The notes under the pieces were generated by a model that was given only the letters and a program-made list of their open reading frames with translations, searched no databases and was not told the origin of the DNA. The translations under genes were made by a program, and so were the position numbers. A stretch of DNA of 64,000 nucleotides from Pedobacter sp. D749 (GTDB lineage Bacteria; Bacteroidota; Bacteroidia; Sphingobacteriales; Sphingobacteriaceae), in the NCBI RefSeq assembly GCF_019317285.1, contig NZ_CP079218.1, positions 2,666,001 through 2,730,000 on the forward strand. Direction: 5' to 3'. This document shows, piece by piece, positions 46,852 through 56,000 of this stretch. The number at the start of each line of letters is the position of its first letter. Positions within the stretch are counted from its first letter, which is position 1.

Positions 46852-49626
46852 ACTATGGAGTGAAAAATCAAAATACAAAGTCATATTCAATGCCCTATCC
46901 GGATCTTTATCAAAATCATAATAAATATTTTTCATTCCCATTGGCCCTGTTGTTTCTGGTTTTTGGGTTTTAGTACCAATTGCCGAAATCGCATTCATAA
47001 AGGAAATATCACCATCCGGAAATGTCGGACTCATGTTATCATATTCTGTATCTTTCGATTTTTTCGGTGTAAATAACCTTAAAAAAATATCTTCCTGATC
47101 GGTTACAACTTTGAATGATTGTTGCTTGCCAATAAATTCGCACCAGTACATATTTGAATAATAGCCTTTAAATTCAGGGTACTGCCAGGGTGCTTCACCT
47201 GTTGCCGAATTGTTATAATCATTTTTCCAAATACCAAAAGTTGTGCCTTTAATTCTGTTTTTCCAAACGCGGTATGGTCCGTTTCCTTTATATTCAACTG
47301 CTTTGATTTCTGTTTCAGGATAAGAAAAGTTAAGTCCAACAAAAGTGGTAAAGTAATCTGATGGAAAATATTTTACCTCCATTTTTAACCATCCTGACGG
47401 ATAAATCGTCCACTGTAGCGTATTCCAGCTTTCCTTTTTATCAAATTTGGATGAAATCACTAAGTTCTCGCCATCCATTTTCTGAGTAAAACCTTTAAAG
47501 TTATTTACACCCTCCTGCAAAATAGGACCATTAGAAAAAGGTATTATCCCTTTAGCATTCCTGGCCTTTTGCAACAAACCAGTTATTTTGTCGAAAGTCA
47601 GATCAATACCGTTAGCAGATACCTGATAAACTTTTGCATCCTCTTTAACATTTACTTTTGAGGAACCTGTTTTTATAACGATTTTCTCTGCATCATCCTT
47701 AGGCAGCGTAATCGGGAAACTCCAGGTAAATAATTCTTTTCCATCAGGTGCATTAGCGGTGAGATAAAGTGCATCGAAGCTTCTCCAATCTGCTGGAAGA
47801 TTAACCTGTAATTTTCCTTTTTCAAAAGGTTTGATGTTTGGCGCATCGGCTTTGCCAGATTTAAATGCTGCATCATCCCCAACTTTTAGTTTCTTCAATT
47901 TCCAGTTAAAAGTACATTGATTGAGGTTAGTAAATGCATAACGGTTTTCTAATGTAAACGAACCGTCAAATCCAGCAGTCATTTCTCTTTTTTCTACAAA
48001 AACAGGACTCCAGACTTCTTTAATGGTGAAAAAACTGCCTTCTTTTTCGTGGTAAGGTCCAACAATTCCATCAGGGCCATGGTTTCCGTCAGTATCTAAT
48101 TCGCCGCTTTTATCGGTACGCACCACCGCCTGATCGGCAAAATCCCAAAGGAAACCACCAGCCGAAAGCGGATTGTTCCACATGGCATTCCAGTAATCTT
48201 CAATGCCTGCACCGTGACCGCCGTCCCACATACCATGCAGAAACTCTGTAGGCATTAAAATGTTGTGGCCGTGATCGTAGTTGCCAATTCCGTAATTAAA
48301 CTCACGGTAATGTGTGGTTTCAAACCCATTAAAAACCTCCCAAGGATGAATTAAAGGTCTTTTTTGAAGATCTTCTTCAGCAAAAAGGTGATCGAGTTCG
48401 CGATTGTGTCCACCTTCGTTTCCATTTGCCCAAAATATAATTGATGGATGATTTTCATCATTCAGCATCATTTCTTTCATCAACTTCGTTCCCGTTGGCG
48501 TATCATAAGTGCCATGCCAGCCAGCCAGTTCATCCATTACAAATAAGCCGAGCGAATCGCAAACATCCAAAAAATGACCATCAGGCGGATAATGCGACAT
48601 TCGAACGGCATTCATATTCATCTCTTTCATTAGTAAAACATCGGCAATGCTGATTTTTTTACTGGTTGTTCTACCGGATGACGGGTAAAATGAGTGACGG
48701 TTTACACCTTTGAATTTCATTTTTACACCATTGATGTAAACACCATCACGTTCTTTTACTTCAATTGTTCTAAAACCAATCTTTTTTGAAACCTGGTGAA
48801 CCACTTTGCCATTTTTGATCAAGGCAAAGTTTGCAGTGTACAAGTTTGGAAACTCTGACGACCATAATGCCGGATTCGAAAACTGATGATTCAACTTTAC
48901 ACTTTTACTTCCCTTTTTTATTGGAGTGGTAAATCTATTACCGAATCTTTTTCCATCTTTCCCTAAAAGCTCCACCTCAACTTTATCTGCATCACCAGTA
49001 TAATTTAATTGCGCATTTAAACTGCCATCAGCTCTGGCATCGATCTGAATCCGATTGATATGATTTTGCGGCAGCGATTCGAGATAAACAGTTCTGAAAA
49101 TACCACCAAAGATCCAGAAATCGGCCTTACGTTCAGCTTCATTAACAGATTGATTTGCAGAATGCTTGGATACTTTTACTTCAAGTAAATTATCGGCACC
49201 AAATTTAATCAGTTTGGAAATGTCGTATTTAAAAACATAAAATGAACCCTGATGGATCTCTCCCGCCAACTGACCATTAATTTTGACTTCGGTATCGGTC
49301 ATTGAGCCTTCAAAAACGACATTAATTTCCTTATTTTTCCAGGCAGAGGGAACCTTAAATTTGTACTTGTAAAGACCTTGTTCCTTGCCTTTATTTTCCT
49401 CTTTGTTAAAGCCATAATTATATTTCCCGAAACCTTGTAATTCCCAGTTTGAGGGCACTGGAATGGTAGTCCATTTACCAGAATTTGCTCCAGCTGTACA
49501 GAAGAAATCCCAGTTAACGGTATTATCATTTCCGGTTCCCGATAGGTATAATTTCTCTGTTTGCTGTGCTTTTAGCGAGCAGAATAGGGTTGTTAAACAC
49601 AAGAAAAGTATAAATCTGCGTTTCAT
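46813..49626 (-). CDS. Glycoside hydrolase family 2 (beta-galactosidase-like)
   Basis: The 937-residue precursor has a signal peptide ending LKAQQ (about 21). It shows the GH2 order: sugar-binding domain (about 40-190), immunoglobulin-like domain, and a TIM barrel with VRMSHYPPDGHFLDVCD, acid/base Glu in WANGNEGGHN (about 402) and EFLHGMWDGGHG in the nucleophile region. C-terminal beta-rich domains follow. It could act on galactose, arabinopyranose or a uronic acid. The C-terminal SSSLRGGTTKQSQ is translated repeat sequence, so the native end has been replaced. The start shares one base with the upstream stop (TAATG). Confidence 0.9.
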   Translation of the reverse strand: MKRRFILFLCLTTLFCSLKAQQTEKLYLSGTGNDNTVNWDFFCTAGANSGKWTTIPVPSNWELQGFGKYNYGFNKEENKGKEQGLYKYKFKVPSAWKNKEINVVFEGSMTDTEVKINGQLAGEIHQGSFYVFKYDISKLIKFGADNLLEVKVSKHSANQSVNEAERKADFWIFGGIFRTVYLESLPQNHINRIQIDARADGSLNAQLNYTGDADKVEVELLGKDGKRFGNRFTTPIKKGSKSVKLNHQFSNPALWSSEFPNLYTANFALIKNGKVVHQVSKKIGFRTIEVKERDGVYINGVKMKFKGVNRHSFYPSSGRTTSKKISIADVLLMKEMNMNAVRMSHYPPDGHFLDVCDSLGLFVMDELAGWHGTYDTPTGTKLMKEMMLNDENHPSIIFWANGNEGGHNRELDHLFAEEDLQKRPLIHPWEVFNGFETTHYREFNYGIGNYDHGHNILMPTEFLHGMWDGGHGAGIEDYWNAMWNNPLSAGGFLWDFADQAVVRTDKSGELDTDGNHGPDGIVGPYHEKEGSFFTIKEVWSPVFVEKREMTAGFDGSFTLENRYAFTNLNQCTFNWKLKKLKVGDDAAFKSGKADAPNIKPFEKGKLQVNLPADWRSFDALYLTANAPDGKELFTWSFPITLPKDDAEKIVIKTGSSKVNVKEDAKVYQVSANGIDLTFDKITGLLQKARNAKGIIPFSNGPILQEGVNNFKGFTQKMDGENLVISSKFDKKESWNTLQWTIYPSGWLKMEVKYFPSDYFTTFVGLNFSYPETEIKAVEYKGNGPYRVWKNRIKGTTFGIWKNDYNNSATGEAPWQYPEFKGYYSNMYWCEFIGKQQSFKVVTDQEDIFLRLFTPKKSKDTEYDNMSPTFPDGDISFMNAISAIGTKTQKPETTGPMGMKNIYYDFDKDPDRALNMTLYFDFSLHSSSLRGGTTKQSQ

Positions 49627-51152
49627 TAATTGGTTTTAAAAGTTTTAGTTAGTGGATTATCGGTACGGAAAGGTAAGGCAGGTAAACCATTGCTATAAAA
49701 GTTCCCTGAAGGGTTTTCCGTCCAATTATAACGCACGGCAACCGGTGTTTCAATTTCTTTTGAAGAAACGATAACCTTTCCATCTTTTACGACAACATCA
49801 GCATTCACAAATTTCCCGTCGTTTCCTGCAATGGTAAAACCGGTAATCGGACTAGACGAAGTTGCTTTTAAGTTATCGAAGTCCAATAAAGCTTTTCCAT
49901 TTTTAAATGAAACTGATTTATAAATAGGTCCTGAAAAATCATTTTTTCGAAGGTAAGTTTTAGCTAAAGCCCAAAGCGCCAACCTTCTGCCTACCTCCCA
50001 TTTGTATGTTGGGTGCAAATCTTCATTCGAGTCGGTTAAATCGTTTGTAGAAATCATCCCAGTGTTTGGCAAACGCAATAATTGTGTTTGTGCTTCCCAA
50101 AATTCGGGTTCTGTATTTTCATCAACAGGTACCTTACCTTTGGTTTTGGAGTAGTTAAAAGGCGCAATCTGAACATAATAAAATGGTAGATCGTTTTCTT
50201 TCCAGGCTTTCCTCCAGCTATTGATTAATACTTTCATTTTATAAGCATAGCTGATTTTCTCGTTCAGAAAACAATTGGTCTCGCCCTGATACCAAAGAAA
50301 TCCGCGGATTTTAAATTGAGTTAAAGGTTCGATCATGGTCGGATAAAATTTACCGGGATCGTTACCCACTTTTTGATTTCTGAAATAATCCTCTTGTTCA
50401 AATGCATTTTCTGAAATCCAAGGTTCAATTGCACTTCCTGGAATGGCTGAAGAGATCATCCCAACAGGGATACCCAATTTTCCCTGAACTTCCTTTGCGT
50501 AGAAATAACCGACAGCTGAAAAAGCACGTAAAGCTGAATCTTTGGCTTCACTCCAGCTTTTATGGACAGAATCAGGTTTGATCAAAGTTTTGCGGTTAAC
50601 CAGGAAAATTCTGATCTGATTATTCTTTGCTTTTGCCACTTCATCAGATGGGAAACCTAGTTTTTCATTCTTTGGTTTTGGGATCTTGGCCAGTTTGCGC
50701 ATGGCGTATTCCATATTCGATTGACCGGAGCATACCCAAACTTCGCCTACCAGAATATTAGTAAGTTCAATCTTATTTGAGCCACTGATGGTCATGGTTT
50801 GAGGTTTTGTAGCTGTTTTTAATTGAGCTAAAACTACTCGCCAGTTTCCGTTTTTATCCGCAAGAGCTTCTTTTTTCTGGCCTGCAAACGTTACTTCTAC
50901 TTTTTCGCCTGGTGAAGCATAACCCCAGATATTGATGGGCTTTTCGCGCTGCAAAACCATATTACTCGATAAAATTTGAGGTAGGAGGATTTTTGCGTTG
51001 GCGGAGAAGGAAAAAAGTGAAAGTAATGTCGTTATCGCCGTCATTGCGAGGAGGAACGACGAAGCAATCCTTCTAGCCTTTTGAAAAGATTGCTTCGCTT
51101 CGATGAAAAATCGAAAGCTCGCAATGACGATATATCTTAAAAACTTAACCAT
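49626..51152 (-). CDS. SASA-family acetylesterase (sialate O-acetylesterase-like)
   Basis: This secreted SGNH-type hydrolase probably removes O-acetyl groups from pectin-derived sugars. The nucleophile Ser is in VWVCSGQSNMEY (about 140) and the Asp-x-x-His pair in NEDLHPTYKWEVG (about 377). The 508-residue frame starts at ATG 51152, one base past the upstream TAG, but residues about 8-37 (IVIASFRFF... to SFLLAMT) are a palindromic repeat read in frame. An ATG within the repeat end (51044-51042) would give MTAITTLLSLFSFSANA and 472 residues. Either start would keep the catalytic domain intact. Confidence 0.85.
   Translation of the reverse strand: MVKFLRYIVIASFRFFIEAKQSFQKARRIASSFLLAMTAITTLLSLFSFSANAKILLPQILSSNMVLQREKPINIWGYASPGEKVEVTFAGQKKEALADKNGNWRVVLAQLKTATKPQTMTISGSNKIELTNILVGEVWVCSGQSNMEYAMRKLAKIPKPKNEKLGFPSDEVAKAKNNQIRIFLVNRKTLIKPDSVHKSWSEAKDSALRAFSAVGYFYAKEVQGKLGIPVGMISSAIPGSAIEPWISENAFEQEDYFRNQKVGNDPGKFYPTMIEPLTQFKIRGFLWYQGETNCFLNEKISYAYKMKVLINSWRKAWKENDLPFYYVQIAPFNYSKTKGKVPVDENTEPEFWEAQTQLLRLPNTGMISTNDLTDSNEDLHPTYKWEVGRRLALWALAKTYLRKNDFSGPIYKSVSFKNGKALLDFDNLKATSSSPITGFTIAGNDGKFVNADVVVKDGKVIVSSKEIETPVAVRYNWTENPSGNFYSNGLPALPFRTDNPLTKTFKTN
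51039..51130. repeat. GTCATTGCGAG palindromic element inside the SASA esterase 5' region, copy E
   Basis: Termini CGTCATTGCGAGGAGG and GCTCGCAATGACGA are inverted. The inner hairpin (minus strand TTCGAT-TTTTC-ATCGAA) is at 51099-51115. The element is in frame with the esterase on the minus strand and supplies an internal ATG at 51044-51042. Confidence 0.88.
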
Positions 51153-51153
51153 A

Positions 51154-52986
51154 CTAAAATCCCTCCGTTTTTAAATACTTAATCGAATAAACAGCTTCCT
51201 TTTTCTCTGGTTCCCCCGCATTTTTCAAATCATAGGTTTGATCTGCAGGTGTATCTACATCAGGGAAACGACGAACATCGCCGGTGCGGAAAACAATTCT
51301 TGAAACATCAGCAACAGGTTGAAAAGCCAAACTGGTTAACACATCTTTGCCGTTTACGGTGATGGTGTAAAAACGCGTAAAGGCATCTAATTTTAATTTA
51401 ATGTCGTAACTTTTACCCGCCTCGTATTTCATAAAATTTTTATACCGTGCTCCCGCCTTTGCGCTTAAAGTTCCAGCGGTATCAAAAGTCAGGCGCACAG
51501 TTGCCATTCCTTTTGCATCCTGCAATTCGATTTCGAGCAAGCCGAAATCATTTTGCTTTGGCCTAACCGAAAACGAAGCTATTATTTTCTTAGATGCAGG
51601 AAATAATCTTTCGGCTTTGGCATAATCAAAAGGATCTTTGTCTCTTAACTCTAAAACGCCGTTTTCTACCTTTACCGGTGCCCAAAGCGGACTATATATG
51701 TTCCACATTTCGAGCGCTTTATCTGATGGTAATTTACCAAAATCATCGTTAACATGTTGTGTTGCTTTATCGCTAACCGGTACAGGAACTGAAGAAACCC
51801 AGATATCCTCTTTGTTCATGCTGTAGGTTACCCATAAATTGCCATCTTTTGGTTTTCCATTACCCTCTTCAATGCCACGCACATATTGCGGACCATAAGA
51901 CTTGTAATTTCCACCATAACGCATCGGCGTGATTTCGCCATTTACCAACAATAAATTGGTATAATCCAAGCCATTTTTACTAGTTGAAATGGCTAAAGGC
52001 CAACGATATTCAGATGGATTATAAACTGTTGCGTAATTGCCGTCTGAAGTTTTTTGTCCCCAGATTTTGGCATTGCTGTTTACAAAACCGGGTGCCCGCG
52101 ACGCGTTTTCTGGCCAGCTCTTTCCGTTATCATTACTAATGGCTGTTAAGGCATTTTTCCATAAACCCACCACTCTTCCATCAGGTAAATGATAGTAGCT
52201 GAAGGCTTTATACTCCTTTTGTAAAGTAATCAAAGGATCTTTCCGATCAGCCTCTTCATTCCATTGTTGAGTCATCAACTTGTTTGATAACAATTCATTA
52301 CAGGCTTCAATGAAAGTTTTACTTTTGCTTTTGGTGTATAGCGGATATTTGGTATTTTTCTCGGAGTAACCAGGATTGTAATGAATGAAATAAATGGGGC
52401 CATACTTTCCATCTGGCTGAATTTCTCTTACTGCCCTGCCAATTCCATGGCCATCGTTCGGATCGTCTTTCGCGTCAAAACTAATGGCATAAAAACCCAA
52501 AACCAGGAATACATTTTTAGTGGAAACATAAAAACCCATGCGTTGATGCATCACAGCATCTAAATCTTTGGCAACATCGGTTCTACCCTCTTTTGTTGTA
52601 CCATCCGGAATCCGGTAGACCGGAAATACCACCTCTGGTTTCGTCCAGGTGTAGCCATCTTTTGACGATTGCAATAAAGTTTGTCCTGGCGGGATGCTTT
52701 CGCCAACTTTATCGCTTAAATATTCAATATAAAATTTATTATTCCAGTAGGCCAGCATTGGTGCATGGTTATAGGTCCACCCAAAATTCTCGGCCAGTTC
52801 AGGGTGTTCCCGGTTGGCACGGAAAGTCTGGATATTATGCACACCCATTACTGGCGAAAGCTGACCATGATGGTAATCTGCATTAACCAGTGTTTTACCT
52901 GTATAGCGTACCGTATCCTGCGCCTGCGAGTTTTGCATCGCAAATGCAAATGGTAAGCTTAAACAAAGTATTTTAAATATTTTCAT
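51154..52986 (-). CDS. Beta-propeller PUL enzyme with C-terminal beta-sandwich, specificity unknown
   Basis: The 610-residue precursor has a signal peptide ending NSQAQ (about 22). A propeller-like domain (about 30-410) has an aromatic- and His-rich N-terminus (NADYHHGQLSPVMGVHNIQ) and Asp-box-like SSKDGYTW and SNDNGKSW. Residues about 410-600 look like a concanavalin-type sandwich (VNDDFGKLP, ASFSVRPKQNDFGLLEIELQD). Related propellers include sialidases and rhamnose-glucuronate lyases or rhamnosidases (PL27, GH145, PL42); I cannot choose between these. It lies between GH43 and the esterase, with a repeat upstream. Confidence 0.7.
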   Translation of the reverse strand: MKIFKILCLSLPFAFAMQNSQAQDTVRYTGKTLVNADYHHGQLSPVMGVHNIQTFRANREHPELAENFGWTYNHAPMLAYWNNKFYIEYLSDKVGESIPPGQTLLQSSKDGYTWTKPEVVFPVYRIPDGTTKEGRTDVAKDLDAVMHQRMGFYVSTKNVFLVLGFYAISFDAKDDPNDGHGIGRAVREIQPDGKYGPIYFIHYNPGYSEKNTKYPLYTKSKSKTFIEACNELLSNKLMTQQWNEEADRKDPLITLQKEYKAFSYYHLPDGRVVGLWKNALTAISNDNGKSWPENASRAPGFVNSNAKIWGQKTSDGNYATVYNPSEYRWPLAISTSKNGLDYTNLLLVNGEITPMRYGGNYKSYGPQYVRGIEEGNGKPKDGNLWVTYSMNKEDIWVSSVPVPVSDKATQHVNDDFGKLPSDKALEMWNIYSPLWAPVKVENGVLELRDKDPFDYAKAERLFPASKKIIASFSVRPKQNDFGLLEIELQDAKGMATVRLTFDTAGTLSAKAGARYKNFMKYEAGKSYDIKLKLDAFTRFYTITVNGKDVLTSLAFQPVADVSRIVFRTGDVRRFPDVDTPADQTYDLKNAGEPEKKEAVYSIKYLKTEGF

Positions 52987-53001
52987 GTTATTAGTTCATT
53001 T

Positions 53002-53106
53002 CGTCATTGCGAGTTTCCGATTTTTCATCGGAAACTCGCAATCTTTTTTGTTAAATAGATTGCTTCACGCTCTCGCTCGTTCCCTTGCTTCAGTTCGCAA
53101 TGACGA
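53002..53106. repeat. GTCATTGCGAG palindromic element, copy F
   Basis: CGTCATTGCGAG and TTCGCAATGACG are the ends. An 11-bp inner hairpin GAGTTTCCGAT-TTTTC-ATCGGAAACTC lies at 53011-53037. The element starts one base after the GH43 stop codon and reaches to within 16 bp of the next gene's ATG. Confidence 0.88.
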
Positions 53107-53107
53107 C

Positions 53108-54040
53108 TCATTTATACTTCAATAAATTCTCAATCACTTTCTTATTCACTTTTATAATCGTTCCGTGTTTATGCCCTTCGGGGATTGAAATTGATGCTGT
53201 TACATCCTTAAAAGTCTTAAAATCGGCAGTTTTATAGGCTGAATAAATCTTTTGTCCATAGGCATCGAAATAAATCAGCCAATTATTTTTTACTTTTACC
53301 ACAGTTGGTCCCTCTGTTAATTTCGGACTAAAAGTGTCCGAAACATTTTCGTAAGGTCCTAGTGCATCTTTTGCAAACGCTACTTTTAAATTTCTATTCG
53401 GGCGTGTATTGTCTTTTAAAACCAATACATAATCTTTGCTTGCCCGTTTCACAATCACTGCATCGATTACACTGAAACCAGGATCAAGAAACAATTTCGG
53501 TTTAGAGAAGCTTATAAAATCTTTTGTGGTAATGCTGTACATCCGGTGATTATTTTCTTCTTCCTCTATTCCTTTAGCAAATCGAAACGGAATAGCTGAA
53601 GCCCAGATAATTACATATTCTTTTTTCTCATCATCATAGAAAATTTCAGGTGCCCAAACATTTACAGTTTTCGGCTCACTTTCCATTACCGGAAGGAATT
53701 TTTGTTCGCTCCAATTGATCAGATCCTTTGAATTGGCGTAACCAAAACCTTTGTCGCCTTTCCAGCTGCAGGTCCAAACCAAATGAAATGTTCCATACGG
53801 CCCTTGAACAATTGATGGATCGCGCAAAACTTTCTGTGTCCCAACCGCTGGTTTCAAAAAAGTTTTATTCAAATCTGTCCAATGGTAAGCATCGTAGCTG
53901 TATAAAAGCCTTAACCCTTCGTTTGCCGGCTCATGGAAAGAGGTAAATATATAAGCCTGCTTTGTACAGGATGTTAAGCCGCAAAGAAGCAGGCCAATAA
54001 TGGCTAAGCGAAATGATGATATGGAATTGGGTTTAAACAC
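53108..54040 (-). CDS. Glycoside hydrolase family 43 lipoprotein
   Basis: GH43 enzymes are inverting five-bladed propellers, mostly arabinofuranosidases or xylosidases. The 310-residue precursor begins at GTG (no ATG before the signal) and has lipobox LTSC (about 25), so it is probably on the outer or periplasmic membrane face. Motifs seen: YIFTSFHEP at the N-terminus, KVLRDPSIVQGPYG (catalytic Asp region), NVWAPEIFYDDEKKEYVIIWAS and KLTEGPTVVKVKNNW (general acid Glu region). Subfamily cannot be assigned by eye. A repeat abuts its stop codon. Confidence 0.88.
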   Translation of the reverse strand: MFKPNSISSFRLAIIGLLLCGLTSCTKQAYIFTSFHEPANEGLRLLYSYDAYHWTDLNKTFLKPAVGTQKVLRDPSIVQGPYGTFHLVWTCSWKGDKGFGYANSKDLINWSEQKFLPVMESEPKTVNVWAPEIFYDDEKKEYVIIWASAIPFRFAKGIEEEENNHRMYSITTKDFISFSKPKLFLDPGFSVIDAVIVKRASKDYVLVLKDNTRPNRNLKVAFAKDALGPYENVSDTFSPKLTEGPTVVKVKNNWLIYFDAYGQKIYSAYKTADFKTFKDVTASISIPEGHKHGTIIKVNKKVIENLLKYK

Positions 54041-54070
54041 TGTTCTCTTTAGTTATTTCTTTTTTCAATT

Positions 54071-54350
54071 GTCAGTCTGAGCGTAGTCGAAGACCCTTTT
54101 TTATAATTTGATTAAGGATGGCCCTTCGACTACGCTCAGGGTGACATTATTTATTTATTGATGGTCGTCATTCCAGCGCAGGCGTGAATCTTAATAGCCC
54201 AATAGCGAAAGCATTACGATTCCCAATCAAGTTGGGAATGACGATCGCCCTAGTATGCGTCATTTCGCTGCGCTTCATCCAATAACTATCGGATCGAAAT
54301 GACGAGCTTTCTAATGAGATTGCTTCGTCGTTCCTTCTCGCAATGACGAT
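54071..54350. repeat. Cluster of four palindromic repeats
   Basis: The spacer 54041-54395 is almost wholly repeats. 54071-54146 is an inverted pair (CAGTCTGAGCGTAGTCGAAG and CTTCGACTACGCTCAGGGTGAC). 54166-54244 is the GGGAATGACG family. 54261-54303 is CGTCATTTCGCTGCG ending CGGATCGAAATGACG, with an imperfect ATCCAATAACTATCGGAT. 54317-54350 is a half copy of the GTCATTGCGAG element. No gene is seen. Confidence 0.85.
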
Positions 54351-54395
54351 ATTGTCCCGGCTTTAACGCCATACGCCTATCGCTAAACGCTTCTC

Positions 54396-55796
54396 CTACA
54401 CCTCCTCCAACACCAACACCCAATCATTGCCATTTGCAGGTTCGCCGGGTGGGTTAAACTCCCTAATTCCTTTATTTTCAAATTCTCCAATTGCCGTGAT
54501 TTTACCAGTTCTTGGATCAAACCAGGAAGCTTTAACCTCATCACCATCGATTTTGCCCATCTGCACAGTAAAATTTCTTCCTGTATAAGTGTAAAGCAAT
54601 GCAAACTCTTCACCTCTTGTAGCAAGAACCCGTTCATATTTTTCACCATTCTTTCCAGCCACTAAAGTTTGATCGGGCACACGATCGAAATAAGAGTGAG
54701 AAAGCATTAAATCTTTCAGGTATTGCATCTGTTTTGCGCCTGGAGCATTAATGGCAGTGATCCAATGGTCTTTCGCACCATAAGCAGGTTTTAAATCTGC
54801 CTTTTTATACATCTGCATTACCGAATTGTGGCCATAAGTATAACCAAATGCACCTGCAAAAACCGACCAATAACCGTATCTTCTTACATCACTAGCTGTC
54901 CAGCGTGGTTGGACCGTATCGTGTAAACCTTGTGGAATATCTTCGTATGAAGGCTCCCCATCAATGGTTGGCTTAGTTGGTTTTAATTTATAATCAGCTT
55001 CAATATATTTCCAGTTATCTTCTCCATAATGTAATTTTTCGTTTTTAGAGGTGTCCTGATCATACCGGCGGTGACCAGATTGAACCATATCAAAATCACA
55101 CCATTTTGCATTTTGAAACCATTGTGAGGAAGCAGTTCTTCCCCTTGGATGGAAAGTTATTAGATGATTCGGATCGTTTGCCCTTAAGGTTTCGCCAATG
55201 GTATTCCAAACATCCGCACCATCACTTCCTTTAATATCGCCACCATTGAGCCAAATGATATTCCACTTATCTTTATAACGTTTTGCCAGGAACTCAGAAT
55301 AAGCCTTTGCCTGCGTTTTATTCACTTTTTTATTTTTTACATTGGTACCCCATACCGGAACCAGGGCAATATAAAGTCCTTTTTCTGCTGCCTGATCTAT
55401 GATGTAATCTACATGATCCCAATAATCATAGGCCAAAGAGTCTTGAGGATTATTGCCCGGTGTAAGCATCGGCTTTGATACATCTGCATGTACAACTGAC
55501 GAATCGAGGTATACATTTCTCGAAGGCACATCATGTAATAACATCACCTGAATAACATTAAAACCTTTTTGTTTACGGTCTTCGAGATAGGCGTTTGCTT
55601 CTTCGCGGGTTAAACGACCGAACAGCAACCAGCCTGTATCTCCAAGCCAAAAGAAGGGTTTGCCATCACCGGTGGTTAAATACCGCCCGTTCTCTGAAAC
55701 CAAAAGACTTTTATCGCCAAAATGAGGCTTTTTCTTACAGCCAAAAGCAAAGCAAGAAAGCACAGCAAGCAGAAATATTTGTAATTTAAGGTTCAT
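54396..55796 (-). CDS. GH140-like (DUF4038) apiosidase lipoprotein
   Basis: GH140 enzymes cleave apiose linkages in rhamnogalacturonan II side chains. The 466-residue precursor has lipobox AFGC (about 20). A TIM barrel follows with FFWLGDTGWLLFGRL and the likely acid/base Asp in IWLNGGDIKGSD (about 184) and nucleophile Glu in IDGEPSYEDIPQG (about 281), close to the spacing in the characterised family. A C-terminal collagen-binding-like sandwich carries VQMGKIDGDEVKASWFDPRTG. It is the strongest clue to PUL substrate. It lies between GH43 and the DUF6298 gene, flanked by repeats. Confidence 0.9.
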   Translation of the reverse strand: MNLKLQIFLLAVLSCFAFGCKKKPHFGDKSLLVSENGRYLTTGDGKPFFWLGDTGWLLFGRLTREEANAYLEDRKQKGFNVIQVMLLHDVPSRNVYLDSSVVHADVSKPMLTPGNNPQDSLAYDYWDHVDYIIDQAAEKGLYIALVPVWGTNVKNKKVNKTQAKAYSEFLAKRYKDKWNIIWLNGGDIKGSDGADVWNTIGETLRANDPNHLITFHPRGRTASSQWFQNAKWCDFDMVQSGHRRYDQDTSKNEKLHYGEDNWKYIEADYKLKPTKPTIDGEPSYEDIPQGLHDTVQPRWTASDVRRYGYWSVFAGAFGYTYGHNSVMQMYKKADLKPAYGAKDHWITAINAPGAKQMQYLKDLMLSHSYFDRVPDQTLVAGKNGEKYERVLATRGEEFALLYTYTGRNFTVQMGKIDGDEVKASWFDPRTGKITAIGEFENKGIREFNPPGEPANGNDWVLVLEEV

Positions 55797-55857
55797 ATTC
55801 AGTTTAATGTATTTAAAAATGTTGTTGGGTGTAGATACCCGCTAATAAAAAACGTGC

Positions 55858-55991
55858 TGTCATGTTGAGGTACGAAGCATCTCTTACCTATTATGTACAC
55901 AGCTTATGCTTGCTAAATTCCATTTTTAATGGTGGTTTATTAACGTTTTGTTTCCACCGACTGGAGATTCTTCGCTGCGCTCAGAATGACA
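55858..55991. repeat. TGTCATGTTGAGG...CTCAGAATGACA repeat, copy 1
   Basis: The left end TGTCATGTTGAGGTACGAAGCATCT and right end AGATTCTTCGCTGCGCTCAGAATGACA are inverted copies. It occupies the GH140-DUF6298 spacer. Related copies lie at 59178-59308 and, as a half, at 59645-59687. Confidence 0.8.
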
Positions 55992-56000
55992 AAACTCAAT

